Assembly: GCA_021324935.1 (NCBI GenBank)
Contig: JAJPIE010000026.1
Span: 1-59,193 of the forward strand
Reading direction: 5' to 3'
DNA from: Acidobacteriota bacterium
GTDB taxonomy: Bacteria; Acidobacteriota; Terriglobia; Acidiferrales; UBA7541
DNA length: 59,193 nt
Positions 8,117 to 16,425 of this stretch are shown one piece after another; the stretch's first letter is position 1, and the number at the start of each line of letters is the position of its first letter. A program made the position numbers and the translations under genes. The notes beneath the pieces are model-generated. The model did not search any database. It worked only from the letters and a program-made list of their open reading frames with translations, and was not told the origin of the DNA.

Positions 8117-9205
8117 TTATCGCCAATCGTGATCGTGTTCGCCGCAGCCGGCGTTACTTTCATCGTCCCCAAATTCTCGCTTCGAGGTATCCACGAAGAC
8201 CAACCCTCCCGGATTTTTAAGCCCCGTCACGATCGGAGAAATGACGCCGGTGGTGAGATCGATGGTGCCAACAAATGGACCACCATCGGCAGCCGTGTAG
8301 GCCGCTCCAGGCGCAAACGCCTGCTTGTCGAGGCGGAAGATGGTGTTCAGGCCTTTGTCGGCGAAGAGAATGAAGCCTTCGCTGGAGGTGGTGAACGCGG
8401 TGTCGTCGACCTCGACCGGAGCGGGGCCGTTCGGCGTCAGATAGCTCAAGGGCAGACGCAAGGCGCGCTGCATGGGCGTGCCGGCATCGCTGATGATAAT
8501 GAGCATTTGATCGCCCTGGCTGTCGAGCACGAGGTTGCCCTGCGGGTCGAGCGTCATGGAATCGGGGTCCTGGAGGTTGAGCTGGACGGCAGCGTCGGTG
8601 GGAATGTCGGTCGCATTGGCGGTTCCGGCCAGCAAGGTTTCCACGTTGACCACGCCGCCTTCGAGATGCGCGCTGATGATGGCAGGGCCGGTGTTCGGGC
8701 TATTAGCCGGGTTAGAGGCGCTGATAAAGACCTGGCAACCGCGGAAAACGATGTCGTCGTAACCGCCCCCGTGAGGAGTCGCGCTGAAGGTGAAGAACCT
8801 TTGATGGTGCGTCTCCGGGTCAATGATCACCAGGTTGGGATTGGCATCTTCGTTCTGCAAAGCCCAAAGCTGATGGGTTAGCGGATTCATTTTCAGACCG
8901 TCGCTGTGGCCGAGGACGGTGTAGGTGTGAACGATGGAGCCGTCCATGCGGTACTCGACGATTTGGCTGCTGAGCCCGTCGGACCCGTCGGGAAGATGGC
9001 CGTCGCCATACCCGACGAAAACGTGATCGTGGAGAACGGCGATGGAGTCCGGGGCGCTGCTGCCGGAAGGCGCGGTGGCAAATACAGAGAGTTTGTACGG
9101 AGCCGCAGCTTGGGGGGCAGAGGGCGTTTGGGAGAATGCAGGAAGCGCAACGAGTGTGGAGGCCAAGGCGAGCCCGAGAAGATACGGCAATTTTCGAAAT
9201 TTCAT
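8117..9205 (-). CDS. Secreted beta-propeller-like protein of unknown function
   Basis: This 362-residue protein begins with a clear signal peptide (MKFRKLPYLLGLALASTLVA, then AFSQ cleavage region). The mature part shows repeated short segments with SDGL/GDG turns, PD.(I/M)..(D/H) blades and a final LKNPGGLVF motif, as in NHL/SMP-30-type propellers. No catalytic motif is obvious. It ends with an Asp/His-rich tail (CGEHDHDWR) that could bind metal. The start at 9205 is chosen over an in-frame ATG at 9241 because AGGAG lies 5-7 nt upstream and the signal peptide begins exactly there. It is convergent with the kinase gene and divergent from the glycerol facilitator. Similar proteins are often labelled TIGR03118 or hypothetical; I give no enzymatic role. 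Confidence 0.75.
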   Translation of the reverse strand: MKFRKLPYLLGLALASTLVALPAFSQTPSAPQAAAPYKLSVFATAPSGSSAPDSIAVLHDHVFVGYGDGHLPDGSDGLSSQIVEYRMDGSIVHTYTVLGHSDGLKMNPLTHQLWALQNEDANPNLVIIDPETHHQRFFTFSATPHGGGYDDIVFRGCQVFISASNPANSPNTGPAIISAHLEGGVVNVETLLAGTANATDIPTDAAVQLNLQDPDSMTLDPQGNLVLDSQGDQMLIIISDAGTPMQRALRLPLSYLTPNGPAPVEVDDTAFTTSSEGFILFADKGLNTIFRLDKQAFAPGAAYTAADGGPFVGTIDLTTGVISPIVTGLKNPGGLVFVDTSKREFGDDESNAGCGEHDHDWR

Positions 9206-9401
9206 GAGAATCTCCTGCGATGGGTAGGTCCCCAAGGCCACCTGACACTAAAGCCCCGACACAACGCACCTGTGAACAATCCGTGAACGTTCGGATAAGG
9301 GCGGGATGGCGGCGGCCTGGGCCTGCCCCAGAAGCGGCCATTTGCGCTTTCCCGGAAACTGTGGGAAATAGGAAGCGAACAAAGACCCTGGAGGACACGC
9401 G

Positions 9402-10130
9402 ATGCACTCAGCCTGGTTCGGGGAGTTCATGGGCACGATGGTGTTGATCCTTTTTGGAGACGGCGTGGTTGGCGGCGTGTTGCTGAAACATTCCAAGGCG
9501 GAAAACGCGGGATGGATGGTGATCGCCACGGGCTGGGCGATGGCGGTGATGTGCGGCGTGTTTACGGCCATCGCGTGCGGGAGTCCAGGCGCGTACTTGA
9601 ATCCGGCGGTGACTTTGGGGTTTGCGATCCAGAGTGGAAATTTCTCGAGCGTTTTCCCGTTGATGACGGCGCAATTGCTGGGAGGCATATTGGGCGCGAC
9701 GCTGGTGTGGCTGCACTATCTGCCGCACTGGAAAGAGACTCCGGATGCGAGCGCCAAGCTGAGCGTGTTTTGCACTTCACCGGCGATTCGGAGCATTCCG
9801 CTGAACTTCCTCAGTGAAGCGATCGCGACGTTTGCGCTGGTGTTCATCGTGTTTGCCATCTTTTCGAAGAATGTCGCGGCGGCGGGGCCGGCAAACGGGC
9901 TTGGCCCTTACCTGGTCGCCAGCCTGGTATGGGGCATTGGCCTTTCCCTCGGCGGGCCGACGGGATATGCGATCAATCCCGCGCGCGACCTGGGGCCGCG
10001 CCTCGCGCACGCTATTCTGCCCATTGCCGGTAAAGGCCCGTCCGGGTGGGACTATGCGGCGATTCCGGTTTTAGGACCGCTGGCGGGCGGAGCGATCGCG
10101 GGCCTGCTGGCAAAATTGCTGGCACTTTGA
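9402..10130 (+). CDS. glpF: Aquaglyceroporin (glycerol uptake facilitator)
   Basis: A 242-residue MIP-family channel with six TM helices and the two half-helix signatures NPAVT (about 68) and NPARDLGPR (about 190). The Asp right after the second NPAR is the residue typical of glycerol-conducting channels rather than strict water channels, so glycerol or small polyols are the probable substrates. The ATG is preceded by ggagg at -14 to -10. The oxidoreductase gene starts 16 nt downstream, suggesting a two-gene operon for uptake and oxidation of a polyol or sugar; no glycerol kinase lies nearby. Confidence 0.9.
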   Translation: MHSAWFGEFMGTMVLILFGDGVVGGVLLKHSKAENAGWMVIATGWAMAVMCGVFTAIACGSPGAYLNPAVTLGFAIQSGNFSSVFPLMTAQLLGGILGATLVWLHYLPHWKETPDASAKLSVFCTSPAIRSIPLNFLSEAIATFALVFIVFAIFSKNVAAAGPANGLGPYLVASLVWGIGLSLGGPTGYAINPARDLGPRLAHAILPIAGKGPSGWDYAAIPVLGPLAGGAIAGLLAKLLAL

Positions 10131-10146
10131 TGAAGCGGAGATTCGC

Positions 10147-11163
10147 ATGAGCGGGAAAGTAAAGTGGGGCATCCTGGGCGCGGCGTCGATTGCGCGACGC
10201 CGCGTGGCGCCGGCAATGGCACAGTGCGAATCTGCGGAAGTAGCGGCCGTGGCTTCGCGCTCGCTCGAGAAGTCGAAAGAGTTTGCCAGGCAATTCGGAA
10301 TTCCGAAGGCGTACGGAAGCTATGAGGAACTCCTCGCGGATCCGGAGATCGAAGTCATCTACAATCCGCTGCCGAATCATCTGCATGTGGAATGGTCGAT
10401 CCGCGCAGCCAGCCGCGGGAAGCACGTTCTTTGCGAGAAGCCCATTGCGCGAACGGTGGGCGAAGCGCGGCGTCTATTGGAAGCCCGCGACGACTACGGA
10501 GTAAAGATCGGCGAAGCGTTCATGGTGCGAACGCATCCACAATGGTTGCGCGCGCGGGAATTGGTTCGCGGCGGCCGCATCGGGAAATTGCGGTCCGCGG
10601 TGGGTTTCTTCAGTTATCACAACATCGAACCGGAGAATGTGCGCAACTCGACCGAATTCGCCGGCGGCGCATTGATGGACATCGGCTGCTACCCGGTAAA
10701 ATTGTCCCGGTTTATTTTCGACGAAGAACCGCGCCGGGTGGTCGCTTGCATCGAAAGAGATCCCAGTATTCGTACGGATCGGCTTACTTCGGCAATTTTG
10801 GAATTCCCGACGGGGCAAGGAATTTTCACGGTATCGACGCAACTGGTTTACTACCAGAGGATGCAATTTCTGGGAACCGAGGGCCGCCTGGATGTGGAAA
10901 TTCCGTTCAATGCGCCGACCGACAAGCCGTGCCGGTTGTTCCTCGACAACGGAAAGGACTTGTACAGGGGCGCGAGCCAGGTGATCGAGTCGCTGCCAAT
11001 CTGCAACCAGTTCACCATTCAGGCCGACCTATTTTCGAAGGCCGTGCGCGGGCAAGGCGAAGTGCCGAATCCGATGGAGGACGCGATTGCCAACACCGCA
11101 GTGCTCGAAGCGCTGTTTCGCTCGGGGGAAACCGGCAGGTGGGAGAAGCCGGAGGCATTGTAG
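10147..11163 (+). CDS. Gfo/Idh/MocA family oxidoreductase
   Basis: A 338-residue NAD(P)-dependent dehydrogenase. The N-terminal Rossmann segment is WGILGAASIARRRVAPAMAQ (6-27), and the family motif CEKPIART follows near 98. The C-terminal half is the predicted beta-sheet substrate domain with GGALMDIGCYPV near 175, which supplies the Asp-x2-x-Tyr type catalytic residues of the family. Substrates of the family are cyclic sugars or polyols; which one is used here cannot be told. GGAG lies 6 nt before the ATG. It follows glpF by 16 nt and is followed by a palindromic repeat. Confidence in the family is high, in the substrate none. Confidence 0.88.
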   Translation: MSGKVKWGILGAASIARRRVAPAMAQCESAEVAAVASRSLEKSKEFARQFGIPKAYGSYEELLADPEIEVIYNPLPNHLHVEWSIRAASRGKHVLCEKPIARTVGEARRLLEARDDYGVKIGEAFMVRTHPQWLRARELVRGGRIGKLRSAVGFFSYHNIEPENVRNSTEFAGGALMDIGCYPVKLSRFIFDEEPRRVVACIERDPSIRTDRLTSAILEFPTGQGIFTVSTQLVYYQRMQFLGTEGRLDVEIPFNAPTDKPCRLFLDNGKDLYRGASQVIESLPICNQFTIQADLFSKAVRGQGEVPNPMEDAIANTAVLEALFRSGETGRWEKPEAL

Positions 11164-11176
11164 GAGCGCCGCTTCA

Positions 11177-11247
11177 GTAGCGCCGCCATCCTGGCGGCAG
11201 GCAAAGTCGAAGAACTGCCCGCTTGCCTGCAAGTTGCAGGCGCTACC
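11177..11247 (+). repeat. REP-like palindromic intergenic element, copy 1
   Basis: Begins gtagcgccgccatcctggcg and ends caggcgctacc; its outer 8 bp (gtagcgcc/ggcgctac) are inverted. An inner gccgccatcctggcggc hairpin follows the left arm. A shorter relative lies at 41959-42012 with the same ends and inner hairpin. Confidence 0.7.
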
Positions 11248-11310
11248 AACTGGAGCAACATCCCCTGGAAGCGACCCGCCTCGGATGGCGGGTCGTACGG
11301 CGGATCCTCG

Positions 11311-12624
11311 TTAGTCGTAATATTCCTGGCCGAGGTGAGTGATCAAATCCTCGCCGACCATCCAACGCAGCGTGTTCTTCAGCTTCATCAACTGAATAAA
11401 GAGGTCGTGCTCCGGATAAAGTTCCGGGGCAGTCATGGGCGACTTGAAGTAGAAGCTGAGCCACTCCTGAATGCCGCGCATGCCGGAGCGCTGCGCCAGA
11501 TCCAGAAATAGCACAAGGTCCAGCACAATCGGCGCCGCGAGAATCGAGTCGCGGCAGAGGAAGTCGACCTTGATCTGCATCGGATAGCCGAGCCATCCGA
11601 AGATGTCGATGTTGTCCCAACCTTCTTTGTTGTCGCCGCGCGGCGGGTAGTAGTTGATGCGCACCTTATGGTGAATCTTCTTGTAGAGCTCGGGATAAAG
11701 ATGTGGCTGGAGAATGAACTCGAGCGCGCCAAGTTTCGATTCTTCCTTGGTCTTGAAGGAACCAGGATCCTCGAGCACTTCGCCGTCACGATTGCCGAGG
11801 ATGTTGGTGGAAAACCAGCCATTCAGGCCGAGCATGCGCGCCTTGAAGGCGGGAGCAAGCACAGTCTTGAGCAGGGTCTGGCCGGTCTTGAAGTCTTTGC
11901 CGGCAATGGGGACATTGTTCTGTAGGGCGAGCGTCTGCAGCGCCGGAATGTCCACGGAAAGATTCGGGGCGCCGTTGCCGTAGGCGATGCCGCTGGTGAT
12001 GGCGGCCCAGGCGTAGAGCATTGAAGGCGCGATGGCCGGGTGATTCTCCTGCATGGCCTTTTCAAATTTTTCCGGCGTGGAGTGCACGTCATCCTGCGTC
12101 AGGAAAATTTCCGTGGACCCGCACCACAGCATCACCATCCGCGAACAGTTGTGCTTCTTCTTGAAGTTCGCAATATCTTTCTTCACCTGCAGCGCGATTT
12201 CGTATTTGTTCTTGCCCTTCTTCACGTTCTTGCCGTCGAGCATCTTCACGTATTCGCGGTCGAACGCAGCGGGCATGGGCTTGATCTTGGAGAGAAACGT
12301 CTTGACCATCGCGAGGTGGTGCGGATCCAGCACGCCGGCTTTCGCGGCGGCCTCATAGGAGCTGTCCGGAAAAATATCCCAGCCGCCGAAAACGATATCT
12401 TCGAGTTTGGCCAGCTTGATCAAGTCCTTGATCTTCGGGGATCTTCCTTCGGTGCGCTTTCCCAGGCGAATCGTGCCCATCTGCGTCAGGGAGCCCACCG
12501 GCTGCGCTTTCTTCGTGCGCACAAGTTCCACGCCGGCCATGAAGGTGGTGGCAACCGCGCCCATGCCCGGCAGGAGCACTCCGAGTTTTCCTTTCGGCGC
12601 GGCAATACGAGTTGGCTTTTCCAT
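11311..12624 (-). CDS. ino1: Inositol-3-phosphate synthase
   Basis: A 437-residue myo-inositol-1-phosphate synthase homologue, converting glucose-6-phosphate to inositol-3-phosphate with bound NAD. Visible family features are the N-terminal Rossmann-like LGVLLPGMGAVATTF (about 14-28), the Asn/Ser-rich nucleotide segment, and the core block GKDFKTGQTLLKTVLAP followed by STNILGNRDGEVL (about 245-285), the equivalent of the GDDFKSGQT...NHLGNNDG motif. LCRDSILAAPIVLDLV near 360 is also typical. GAGGAA lies 5 nt before the ATG. The product can feed inositol lipids or compatible solutes. The 155-nt gap to the YceI gene upstream shows no convincing promoter. Confidence 0.9.
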   Translation of the reverse strand: MEKPTRIAAPKGKLGVLLPGMGAVATTFMAGVELVRTKKAQPVGSLTQMGTIRLGKRTEGRSPKIKDLIKLAKLEDIVFGGWDIFPDSSYEAAAKAGVLDPHHLAMVKTFLSKIKPMPAAFDREYVKMLDGKNVKKGKNKYEIALQVKKDIANFKKKHNCSRMVMLWCGSTEIFLTQDDVHSTPEKFEKAMQENHPAIAPSMLYAWAAITSGIAYGNGAPNLSVDIPALQTLALQNNVPIAGKDFKTGQTLLKTVLAPAFKARMLGLNGWFSTNILGNRDGEVLEDPGSFKTKEESKLGALEFILQPHLYPELYKKIHHKVRINYYPPRGDNKEGWDNIDIFGWLGYPMQIKVDFLCRDSILAAPIVLDLVLFLDLAQRSGMRGIQEWLSFYFKSPMTAPELYPEHDLFIQLMKLKNTLRWMVGEDLITHLGQEYYD

Positions 12625-12779
12625 GAAGTTCCTCAGTTTTACGTTGGTAGAGCAGGGCAGGCACAGCTATCTGGCAGGAAAGCTGCGTCCCAAACTACTA
12701 ATGATGCGGGAACCGCGCGGGATATGCAAATCAAATTGAGAAAAACACGATGTGAAGTTTGCGGGTGAAGTGATTTGCG

Positions 12780-13430
12780 TCACTTGGCGGTGAGCACGCC
12801 GGCCTGCGTCCCGCGCAGGTCGAGCTCGACGTGCACAACTGGTTTGACGTGGAGCAGGAAGTTGCTGGGGTCCTTGATGCCCCACTGGATGTAGGGAACG
12901 TCGAATTTGGCAGTTCCCTTCCAATGATCTGCCGCGAATTCGGAGTGGACGAGTGCGACTAGCTCGTGATCGCCGCCGTGCAAATTAAAAATGCCCTTCA
13001 CTTTGAAATCGCAAGGCGCGGTGAGCGACACCTGGCCGTCAATCTGCGTGGGACGAAACGTCGCTTCAGCGTATTTCCATGTCTCCAGAATCTCTTTACG
13101 CATGCGTTCGTCGCGAGAGTTGTTGCCGCTTTCACCGCTGGTGGCATAGACGATAATCTCGCCCGCCGCTTTGCCGGTTTGCGGATCGAACTGGATGCTG
13201 CCGCTTTTCAGATTGAAGGTGCCATGCACCGTGTGCAGCGTACTGTCGACCATGAAATGGACCTTACTTTGCGCGGGATCGAACGCCAAGACAATCGGAC
13301 GCGCAGGGGTTTCGGCAACCTGCGCCGCCAGAGGAGGTCTGTTCGCGGAGGAAAGCAACAACACGAGCCCCAGGGCTCCGCCAACTGTTCCGACCGCTGA
13401 TTTCCAGAGTGCGTTGGGCATGTGGTGCAT
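12780..13430 (-). CDS. YceI-family periplasmic protein
   Basis: A 216-residue YceI-like lipocalin-fold protein, a family that binds polyisoprenoid or other lipophilic molecules in the periplasm. An uncleaved or signal-anchor helix (about 8-28) is followed by an Ala-rich region. The domain then runs 45-210 with DPAQSKVHFMVDSTLHTVHG, the GEI.V...S..SGN...DE.M...L header and FNLHGG. The ATG/Met choice is ambiguous (Met1 or Met4). The next minus-strand gene upstream ends 12 nt away, so it may be read together with the FAD enzyme. Confidence 0.82.
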   Translation of the reverse strand: MHHMPNALWKSAVGTVGGALGLVLLLSSANRPPLAAQVAETPARPIVLAFDPAQSKVHFMVDSTLHTVHGTFNLKSGSIQFDPQTGKAAGEIIVYATSGESGNNSRDERMRKEILETWKYAEATFRPTQIDGQVSLTAPCDFKVKGIFNLHGGDHELVALVHSEFAADHWKGTAKFDVPYIQWGIKDPSNFLLHVKPVVHVELDLRGTQAGVLTAK

Positions 13431-13442
13431 TCTCCATTCGCT

Positions 13443-14561
13443 CTATGCCGTTAGAAAACGCCAGCCAAGTTGCGCTCCAGCGGAAACCAGATCGGGCCAT
13501 TCGGCATTCCCGCTGTGCAAAGCCAGCATCCGGGCAAAAACTTGAGGATGCTGATTGAGCATCCGGAGGGCGCGCGAGCGGATCCATTCGTTGCGGCCGA
13601 GGAGCAGAAGCAGGTCGCCCATCAGCATGGGTTTCCTGGCGAGTGCGCGATGCGTGCGGCCGTATCGTGCGAGGCGGCCCTTCTTCATGGCTGCCGCGAG
13701 CGCGATGGCTTGCCGAAAGGCGAGACGAAGCCCTTCACCCGTGATGGCGTCTACCCCACCGGAAGCGTCGCCAACCAGCGCAATATTGCCCGCGTGAACC
13801 GCAGAAAGCGAATGCATCAGAGTTATCGCGCCACGCTCGCGGCTAGAGATGCTGCCACCTGCAAGGCGCTCCCGCAATTCCGGGCAGTGTCTCAGGAAGG
13901 CGTCGCAATCGGCATCGCCAAGCTCTTCGGCAAGAATTACGACGCAGACTTCCTTGCGGCCGATGGGCGTGACGTACGCTTGGGCGCGGCGGCTCCAGTA
14001 GATTTCCACGTACTCCGACCAAGGCGCGAGGGCATAGTGGCGGCGCACGGCAAAGCGCTGCTTTTCTCGCGTGGCACGGTCCAGCCCCGCCCAACGCCTG
14101 ACTCGCGAGCCACTGCCATCCGCGCCCACGATCCAGCGCGCGGCGACCACCTCCCGGGGCAGTTGCACACCGGCCGAACAGAGGCCGACTACGGGCGTTT
14201 GCCAAAGGAGTTGCGCGCCGCACGCTTCGGCCCGGCGAATGAGGTATTCGTGCAACAATGTGCGGCGGATACCTAAGCCGGGGCCTTGAGGAAATTCCGC
14301 GCCTGCGCTGTGCCGGCCTCCGAAGAATCGTATGCCGCGGAAGCGAAAGCCCTGACCCAGGTGAATGCCGACGCCGAGTTCGGAAAGGGCCGCAATCGTT
14401 TCTGGCATCAATCCTTCGCCGCAGGCTTTGTCGATTGGCGGTTCTGTGCCGTCGGCGATGGTCGCCGAGAGGCCGAGCTGCCGCGCTGCGATCGCGGTAG
14501 CAAGTCCCGCCGGCCCTCCGCCAATAATAAAAACGTCAGTTCTTCGATTGCAGGAGACCAC
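13443..14561 (-). CDS. FAD-dependent oxidoreductase (geranylgeranyl reductase/halogenase-like)
   Basis: A 373-residue flavoprotein. The N-terminus carries the FAD-binding GGGPAGLATAIAARQLGLSA segment (about 11-30), then KACGEGLMPE, a motif shared by geranylgeranyl reductase-like and PHBH-fold monooxygenases. The second FAD motif is ALVGDASGGVDAITGEGL near 273. The frame is open further upstream, but GTG 14561 places the Rossmann strand at residue 8 and avoids overlap with the upstream aminotransferase; TTG 14567 is an alternative. It follows the aminotransferase gene by about 52 nt, suggesting joint expression. The substrate is unknown. Confidence 0.8.
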   Translation of the reverse strand: MVSCNRRTDVFIIGGGPAGLATAIAARQLGLSATIADGTEPPIDKACGEGLMPETIAALSELGVGIHLGQGFRFRGIRFFGGRHSAGAEFPQGPGLGIRRTLLHEYLIRRAEACGAQLLWQTPVVGLCSAGVQLPREVVAARWIVGADGSGSRVRRWAGLDRATREKQRFAVRRHYALAPWSEYVEIYWSRRAQAYVTPIGRKEVCVVILAEELGDADCDAFLRHCPELRERLAGGSISSRERGAITLMHSLSAVHAGNIALVGDASGGVDAITGEGLRLAFRQAIALAAAMKKGRLARYGRTHRALARKPMLMGDLLLLLGRNEWIRSRALRMLNQHPQVFARMLALHSGNAEWPDLVSAGAQLGWRFLTA

Positions 14562-14613
14562 TCCCAACCCCCATTGATTGGGTGTTTTCGAGCACGAAAG
14601 CGTTACAGCACCG

Positions 14614-15987
14614 CTAAAGGTTGACCGCCCGACGGGCCAAACCCAACGCCTCACTCCAGAAAGTCGCCGAAGTGTGCGCGAGTTTCACGACTCCGCGGAT
14701 CGCGCTGACGAACTCATCGAGTTGCCGCTCGCTGACGACCAGCGGCGGAGCCGCCTTCAGCACCAGGAAATGATTGCCGCAGATTTGCGTAAGGATGTTT
14801 TTTTCGCGGAACATTCGCATTACTACGACCTGGCCGAACATGGCAGGATGCACGCGATGAAACGCCTCGAATGGCACCCGCAAGGACAATTTGTTGGGGG
14901 CTCTGAATTCAATCCCGCAAAGCAGGCCCATGCCCCGGATTTCTTTTATCATTTCGAAGGGGGCAAGCTCCTCGCGCAACTTGGCACGAAAGGATTCGCC
15001 GAGGGCCATGGCGCGCTCGCCGAGCCGCTCAGATTCCAGAACATCGAGTGCTGCAAGCCCCGCGCGCATGGAAAGACTGTTTTCACTGAATGTGGAAGTG
15101 TGGACAATGGCGCGGCGCAGCGAAGAGTATACCGAACGGTACACCTTTTCCGTCATGAGCGTGGCGCTGACGGGCATCAGGCCGCCGCTGAGCGCTTTGG
15201 CAAGAATCACGATATCCGGTTGCAATCCGAATTGGTGCGAGGCGAGAAAGGTGCCGGTGCGATACATGCCCGTCTGCACCTCGTCAATCACAAGGAGAGT
15301 TCCGGTTCGGCGGCAGTACTCCTGCGCTTTTTGAAGATATTCGTTCGAAGGCACGCGGATGCCCGCCTCGGCCTGAATGGGCTCCAACACAAGCGCAGCA
15401 TACCGCCGCGTTTCGAGCACCCGTTCCAAGCCGAGCAAGTCCCCGAATTCGATGCCCTCAGTGTTTTGCAGCAGAGGCCCGAACCCTTCGCGCCAGAACG
15501 CATCGTTCATTAGCGAGAGCGCCCCTGCGGTAAGCCCGTGAAAGCTGCCGCGGGCATAGACGATCCCTGTGCGGCCCGTGGTAGCACGTGCAAACTTAAT
15601 GGCCGCTTCCACCCCTTCGCTGCCGCTGCTGCCAAAGTAAACTTTCTGCAATCCGCCGCCCGCCAATTTGCAAAGACGCTCCGCAAGTTCCCCGGCAATT
15701 TCTGGCACGTGGCTCTGCAACATCGCGGGGCCGCTCTTGTCGAGTTCGCCTTTAAGAGCCTGGACAATATAAGGATGGTTGTGGCCGGTGTTGTGAACGC
15801 AATAGCCGGAAAGGAAATCGAGGATGCGGCGGCCATCCGCGGTGAAGAGTTCCGCGCCGGAGCAGCGCTGGTAGTGTACGTTCATGTCGAGCAGGTTCAG
15901 GAGCGCGACCCACTGCGGGTTGACGTACTGTTGGTAAGAGTCTGTGAAAGAACCTTTTTCACCGACACTAACTGCTCGGGTTGCCAT
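14614..15987 (-). CDS. Class III PLP-dependent aminotransferase
   Basis: A 457-residue fold type I aminotransferase of the acetylornithine/ornithine/4-aminobutyrate group. PLP-phosphate contacts GSSGSEGVEAAIKFAR (about 118-133), the catalytic VIDEVQTGMYRTG Asp (near 240) and the Schiff-base Lys in ILAKALSGG (near 270) are all present. The frame runs 45 codons further upstream, but those residues (Arg-rich, no family match) look non-coding, so the Met of MATRAVSVGEKGSF is taken as start; no strong Shine-Dalgarno is seen. It sits divergently from the ilv operon and ahead of the FAD enzyme. The amino donor cannot be named from sequence alone. Confidence 0.82.
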   Translation of the reverse strand: MATRAVSVGEKGSFTDSYQQYVNPQWVALLNLLDMNVHYQRCSGAELFTADGRRILDFLSGYCVHNTGHNHPYIVQALKGELDKSGPAMLQSHVPEIAGELAERLCKLAGGGLQKVYFGSSGSEGVEAAIKFARATTGRTGIVYARGSFHGLTAGALSLMNDAFWREGFGPLLQNTEGIEFGDLLGLERVLETRRYAALVLEPIQAEAGIRVPSNEYLQKAQEYCRRTGTLLVIDEVQTGMYRTGTFLASHQFGLQPDIVILAKALSGGLMPVSATLMTEKVYRSVYSSLRRAIVHTSTFSENSLSMRAGLAALDVLESERLGERAMALGESFRAKLREELAPFEMIKEIRGMGLLCGIEFRAPNKLSLRVPFEAFHRVHPAMFGQVVVMRMFREKNILTQICGNHFLVLKAAPPLVVSERQLDEFVSAIRGVVKLAHTSATFWSEALGLARRAVNL

Positions 15988-16165
15988 GGCGTAATGGATG
16001 CTCGCGTTCCGCCTTGAGATGCCTTCTCTTCGCGCGAGACGCAGAATTTTGCGCTGGATCGCCCGCCGGTGCCGACAACCAGCTCCGCCGGATGGATAAA
16101 TCCGCTTTCCAGCCCTGCCCATAAGTTCTACTTACGTTCTGGAGCATTTCTATTAATTTGACTGA

Positions 16166-16194
16166 TTGTCACTTTTCTTCCATTCTGATACTTT
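16166..16194 (+). promoter_or_regulatory. Candidate promoter of the ilv operon
   Basis: TTGTCA (16166-16171), a 17-nt spacer and TACTTT (16189-16194). A start near 16201 would put the leader-peptide ATG (16209) at about the ninth base of the transcript. The surrounding 16140-16200 is the most AT-rich stretch of the region. A second -35-like TTGACT lies at 16158. Confidence 0.45.
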
Positions 16195-16208
16195 ATTGGG
16201 CGATCCTT

Positions 16209-16325
16209 ATGTTGCTCATCGCCCACCTGAATTCGCGAATCGCCGAACCGGCCGTCGGTCTTGGCGTCATTCGGGTGATTGTGCGCGGCCTCTCGATTCT
16301 TCGAGTGGGCATCGCAGGCGGGTGA
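16209..16325 (+). CDS. ilvL: ilv operon leader peptide (attenuator peptide)
   Basis: A 38-codon ORF that starts at ATG 16209 and ends at TGA 16323-16325, too short for routine gene finding. Six Ile, five Val and six Leu make up 17 of 38 residues; the dense part is VGLGVIRVIVRGLSILRVGI (residues 16-35). Such enrichment in the end products of the downstream pathway is the hallmark of ilv/leu attenuator peptides. Its stop codon lies inside the left arm of a predicted antiterminator (16320-16329), which is followed by an intrinsic terminator before ilvD, so all parts of classical ribosome-mediated attenuation are present. No clear Shine-Dalgarno precedes the ATG, consistent with a very short or leaderless 5' end. 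Confidence 0.75.
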   Translation: MLLIAHLNSRIAEPAVGLGVIRVIVRGLSILRVGIAGG

Positions 16326-16369
16326 TGGCAGCGTAACCTGAACCGAGACGAATTTCGGGGCCATCATCC
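16320..16369 (+). promoter_or_regulatory. Predicted antiterminator stem of the ilv attenuator
   Basis: gggtgatggc (16320-16329) can pair with gccatcatcc (16360-16369): ten pairs, one of them G-U. The right arm is the left arm of the terminator, so the two structures exclude each other. The left arm contains the leader-peptide stop codon, so a ribosome reaching the stop blocks the antiterminator, while one stalled earlier on Ile/Val/Leu codons leaves it free. Confidence 0.65.
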
Positions 16370-16397
16370 AAAAGATGATGGCCCTTCGTTTTTTTCG
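16358..16397 (+). terminator. Intrinsic terminator (attenuator) before ilvD
   Basis: gggccatcatc (16358-16368), loop caaaa, gatgatggccc (16374-16384): a perfect 11-bp stem followed by ttcgttttttt. It lies 29 nt before the ilvD start codon and downstream of the ilv promoter, so it must be regulated for the operon to be expressed. Confidence 0.9.
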
Positions 16398-16425
16398 GGC
16401 AGGGGGATTCTGGGAGGGTGTAGCG

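Noticed and set aside
8105..8881. Plus-strand frame antisense to the propeller gene
   Set aside because: The minus-strand gene has a signal peptide and Shine-Dalgarno; the plus frame has neither.
16209..16384. T-box or other aminoacyl-tRNA-sensing leader for ilvD
   Set aside because: No T-box sequence or specifier stem could be found; the BCAA-rich ORF plus competing stems explain the region better.
16375..16425. ATG starts of ilvD at 16375/16378
   Set aside because: They lie within the terminator stem and add residues not found in the family; GTG 16426 has a strong Shine-Dalgarno.
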